Shown here piece after piece: positions 63,243-64,000 of a stretch of 64,000 bases of DNA. Origin of the DNA: Shewanella sp. UCD-KL21 (GTDB lineage: Bacteria; Pseudomonadota; Gammaproteobacteria; Enterobacterales; Shewanellaceae); contig NZ_MPHK01000006.1 in the NCBI RefSeq assembly GCF_001957135.1, positions 124,001 through 188,000 of the forward strand. The letters are read 5' to 3'. The notes beneath the pieces were generated by a model. That model saw only the letters and a list, made by a program, of their open reading frames with translations. It was not told the DNA's origin and did no database searches. The position numbers were made by a program, and so were the translations under genes. Each line of letters begins with the position of its first letter. Position 1 is the first letter of the stretch.

Positions 63243-64000
63243 ATGCCTTGGATCCAATTACGAATTCACACTCATCGCGATCATGCAGACATGCTAGGCG
63301 ACTTATTGATGGATCAAGGTTCTGTGTCTATCACCTACGAAGACGGCCAAGATGAGCCAATTTTCGAGCCTAAACTAGGTGAAACCCCTTTATGGCAAGA
63401 CACCATATTAATGGCCTTATTTGATGCTGGCACTGATTTAGCACCGACCATTGAGTTATTAGAGTCAGTGCCCTGCTTAGGTAAAGGCTTTAACCATAAA
63501 ATTGAACAAGTAGAAGACAAAGACTGGGTACGTGAATGGATGGACAGCTTCCACCCCATCAAATTTGGTCAGCGTTTATGGATTTGCCCAAGCTGGCGTG
63601 ACATCCCTGAGCCAGATGCAGTGAATGTTATCCTTGACCCAGGTCTTGCCTTCGGCACCGGTACTCACCCAACCACCGCATTATGTTTAGAGTGGTTAGA
63701 CAGCTTAGACTTGTCAGATAAAGAAGTTATCGACTTTGGTTGTGGCTCAGGCATCTTAGCCATTGCAGCATTAAAGCTTGGGGCGAAGAAAGTCACCGGG
63801 GTTGATATTGACTATCAAGCCATTGATGCATCGACAGCCAATGCCGAGCGCAACGGTGTTGTCGAGCAGTTGTCACTGTATTTACCCGAAAACCAACCAG
63901 AAAATTTACAGGCTGATATCTTAGTCGCTAACATCTTAGCTGGCCCACTGCGCGAGCTTGCCCCATTGATTGCAGAGAAAGTCAAAACAGGTGGTAAGTT
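63243..64000 (+). CDS. prmA: Ribosomal protein L11 methyltransferase (partial, runs off right edge)
   Basis: PrmA trimethylates ribosomal protein L11. About 252 of an expected 293 residues are present: [18 protein letters not shown], then [38 protein letters not shown], the methyltransferase core [20 protein letters not shown] and [20 protein letters not shown], and the catalytic-side motif [22 protein letters not shown] seven bases before the ATG supports the start. The C-terminus is beyond the window. Confidence 0.97.
   Translation, partial: MPWIQLRIHTHRDHADMLGDLLMDQGSVSITYEDGQDEPIFEPKLGETPLWQDTILMALFDAGTDLAPTIELLESVPCLGKGFNHKIEQVEDKDWVREWMDSFHPIKFGQRLWICPSWRDIPEPDAVNVILDPGLAFGTGTHPTTALCLEWLDSLDLSDKEVIDFGCGSGILAIAALKLGAKKVTGVDIDYQAIDASTANAERNGVVEQLSLYLPENQPENLQADILVANILAGPLRELAPLIAEKVKTGGK

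Noticed and set aside
63063..63257. 64-codon minus-strand frame across the prmA start
   Set aside because: It overlaps the prmA start and ribosome-binding site, has no ribosome-binding site of its own and no family resemblance.

Overview
The window looks like the core chromosome of a Shewanella species, probably one of the low-GC, cold-water members. This judgement rests on recognised gene content: OmcA/MtrC-type multiheme outer-membrane cytochromes, a Wolinella-type fumarate reductase (frdCAB), the zntR plus SO_0444-type metal exporter pair beside purHD, a Mg-type HemB, and the ubiEJB-tatABC-tatD and trxA/rhlB/gppA/rho blocks. Species was not determined. I saw no rRNA or tRNA gene, CRISPR array, prophage or intact insertion sequence.

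Layout. 1-9.7 kb: an NfeD/SPFH membrane-scaffold operon cut by the left edge, udp, mscS, a small membrane protein/Xre regulator pair and assorted single genes (GNATs, lipoprotein, radical SAM, monooxygenase, elaA). 9.8-18.6 kb: a large Oar-like TonB-dependent receptor divergent from a secreted S1/P1 nuclease, then two paralogous outer-membrane multiheme cytochromes, each with nine (not ten) CXXCH motifs and each preceded by a CRP-like site about 80 nt before its start codon. 18.9-24.1 kb: the SO_0444-type exporter with a cysteine-repeat loop and its MerR/ZntR regulator behind a classical 20-bp-spacer operator, then purH and purD. 24.2-35.8 kb: the most accessory stretch, with a DUF2955/HlyD efflux pair, an NhaC antiporter, an operon of GNAT, a previously unlisted 52-aa membrane microprotein and a DAO-type oxidoreductase, a pair of spondin-domain secreted proteins beside a two-component system, and a 2-oxoglutarate-oxygenase-like orphan. 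36-51 kb: housekeeping genes for heme (hemE, hemB), ubiquinone (ubiE, ubiJ, ubiB), Tat export, rsd and rraA, plus a glycosyltransferase/PAP2 pair and a GGDEF sensor. 51.3-57.3 kb: thioredoxins, gppA, rhlB, rho and a rhombotarget lipoprotein. 57.3-58.2 kb: a gene-free, hairpin-rich stretch. 58.2-64 kb: frdB, frdA, frdC, a LysR regulator and prmA, cut by the right edge.

How it fits together. The multiheme cytochromes and frdCAB share a CRP-like site at a similar distance from their start codons, which suggests joint control in anaerobic respiration. The hemB/hemE and ubi genes supply heme and quinone, and tatABC exports folded cofactor proteins. Two RNA candidates stand out: a compact sRNA with its own promoter and terminator between hemE and rsd (about 37373-37464), and a possible roughly 480-nt transcript from 57747 to 58225 with perfect hairpins carrying ANGGA loops, which could be a CsrA-binding RNA or a repeat relic. 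The spondin pair with its two-component system and the GNAT-microprotein-oxidoreductase operon are the most plausible poorly described protein systems.
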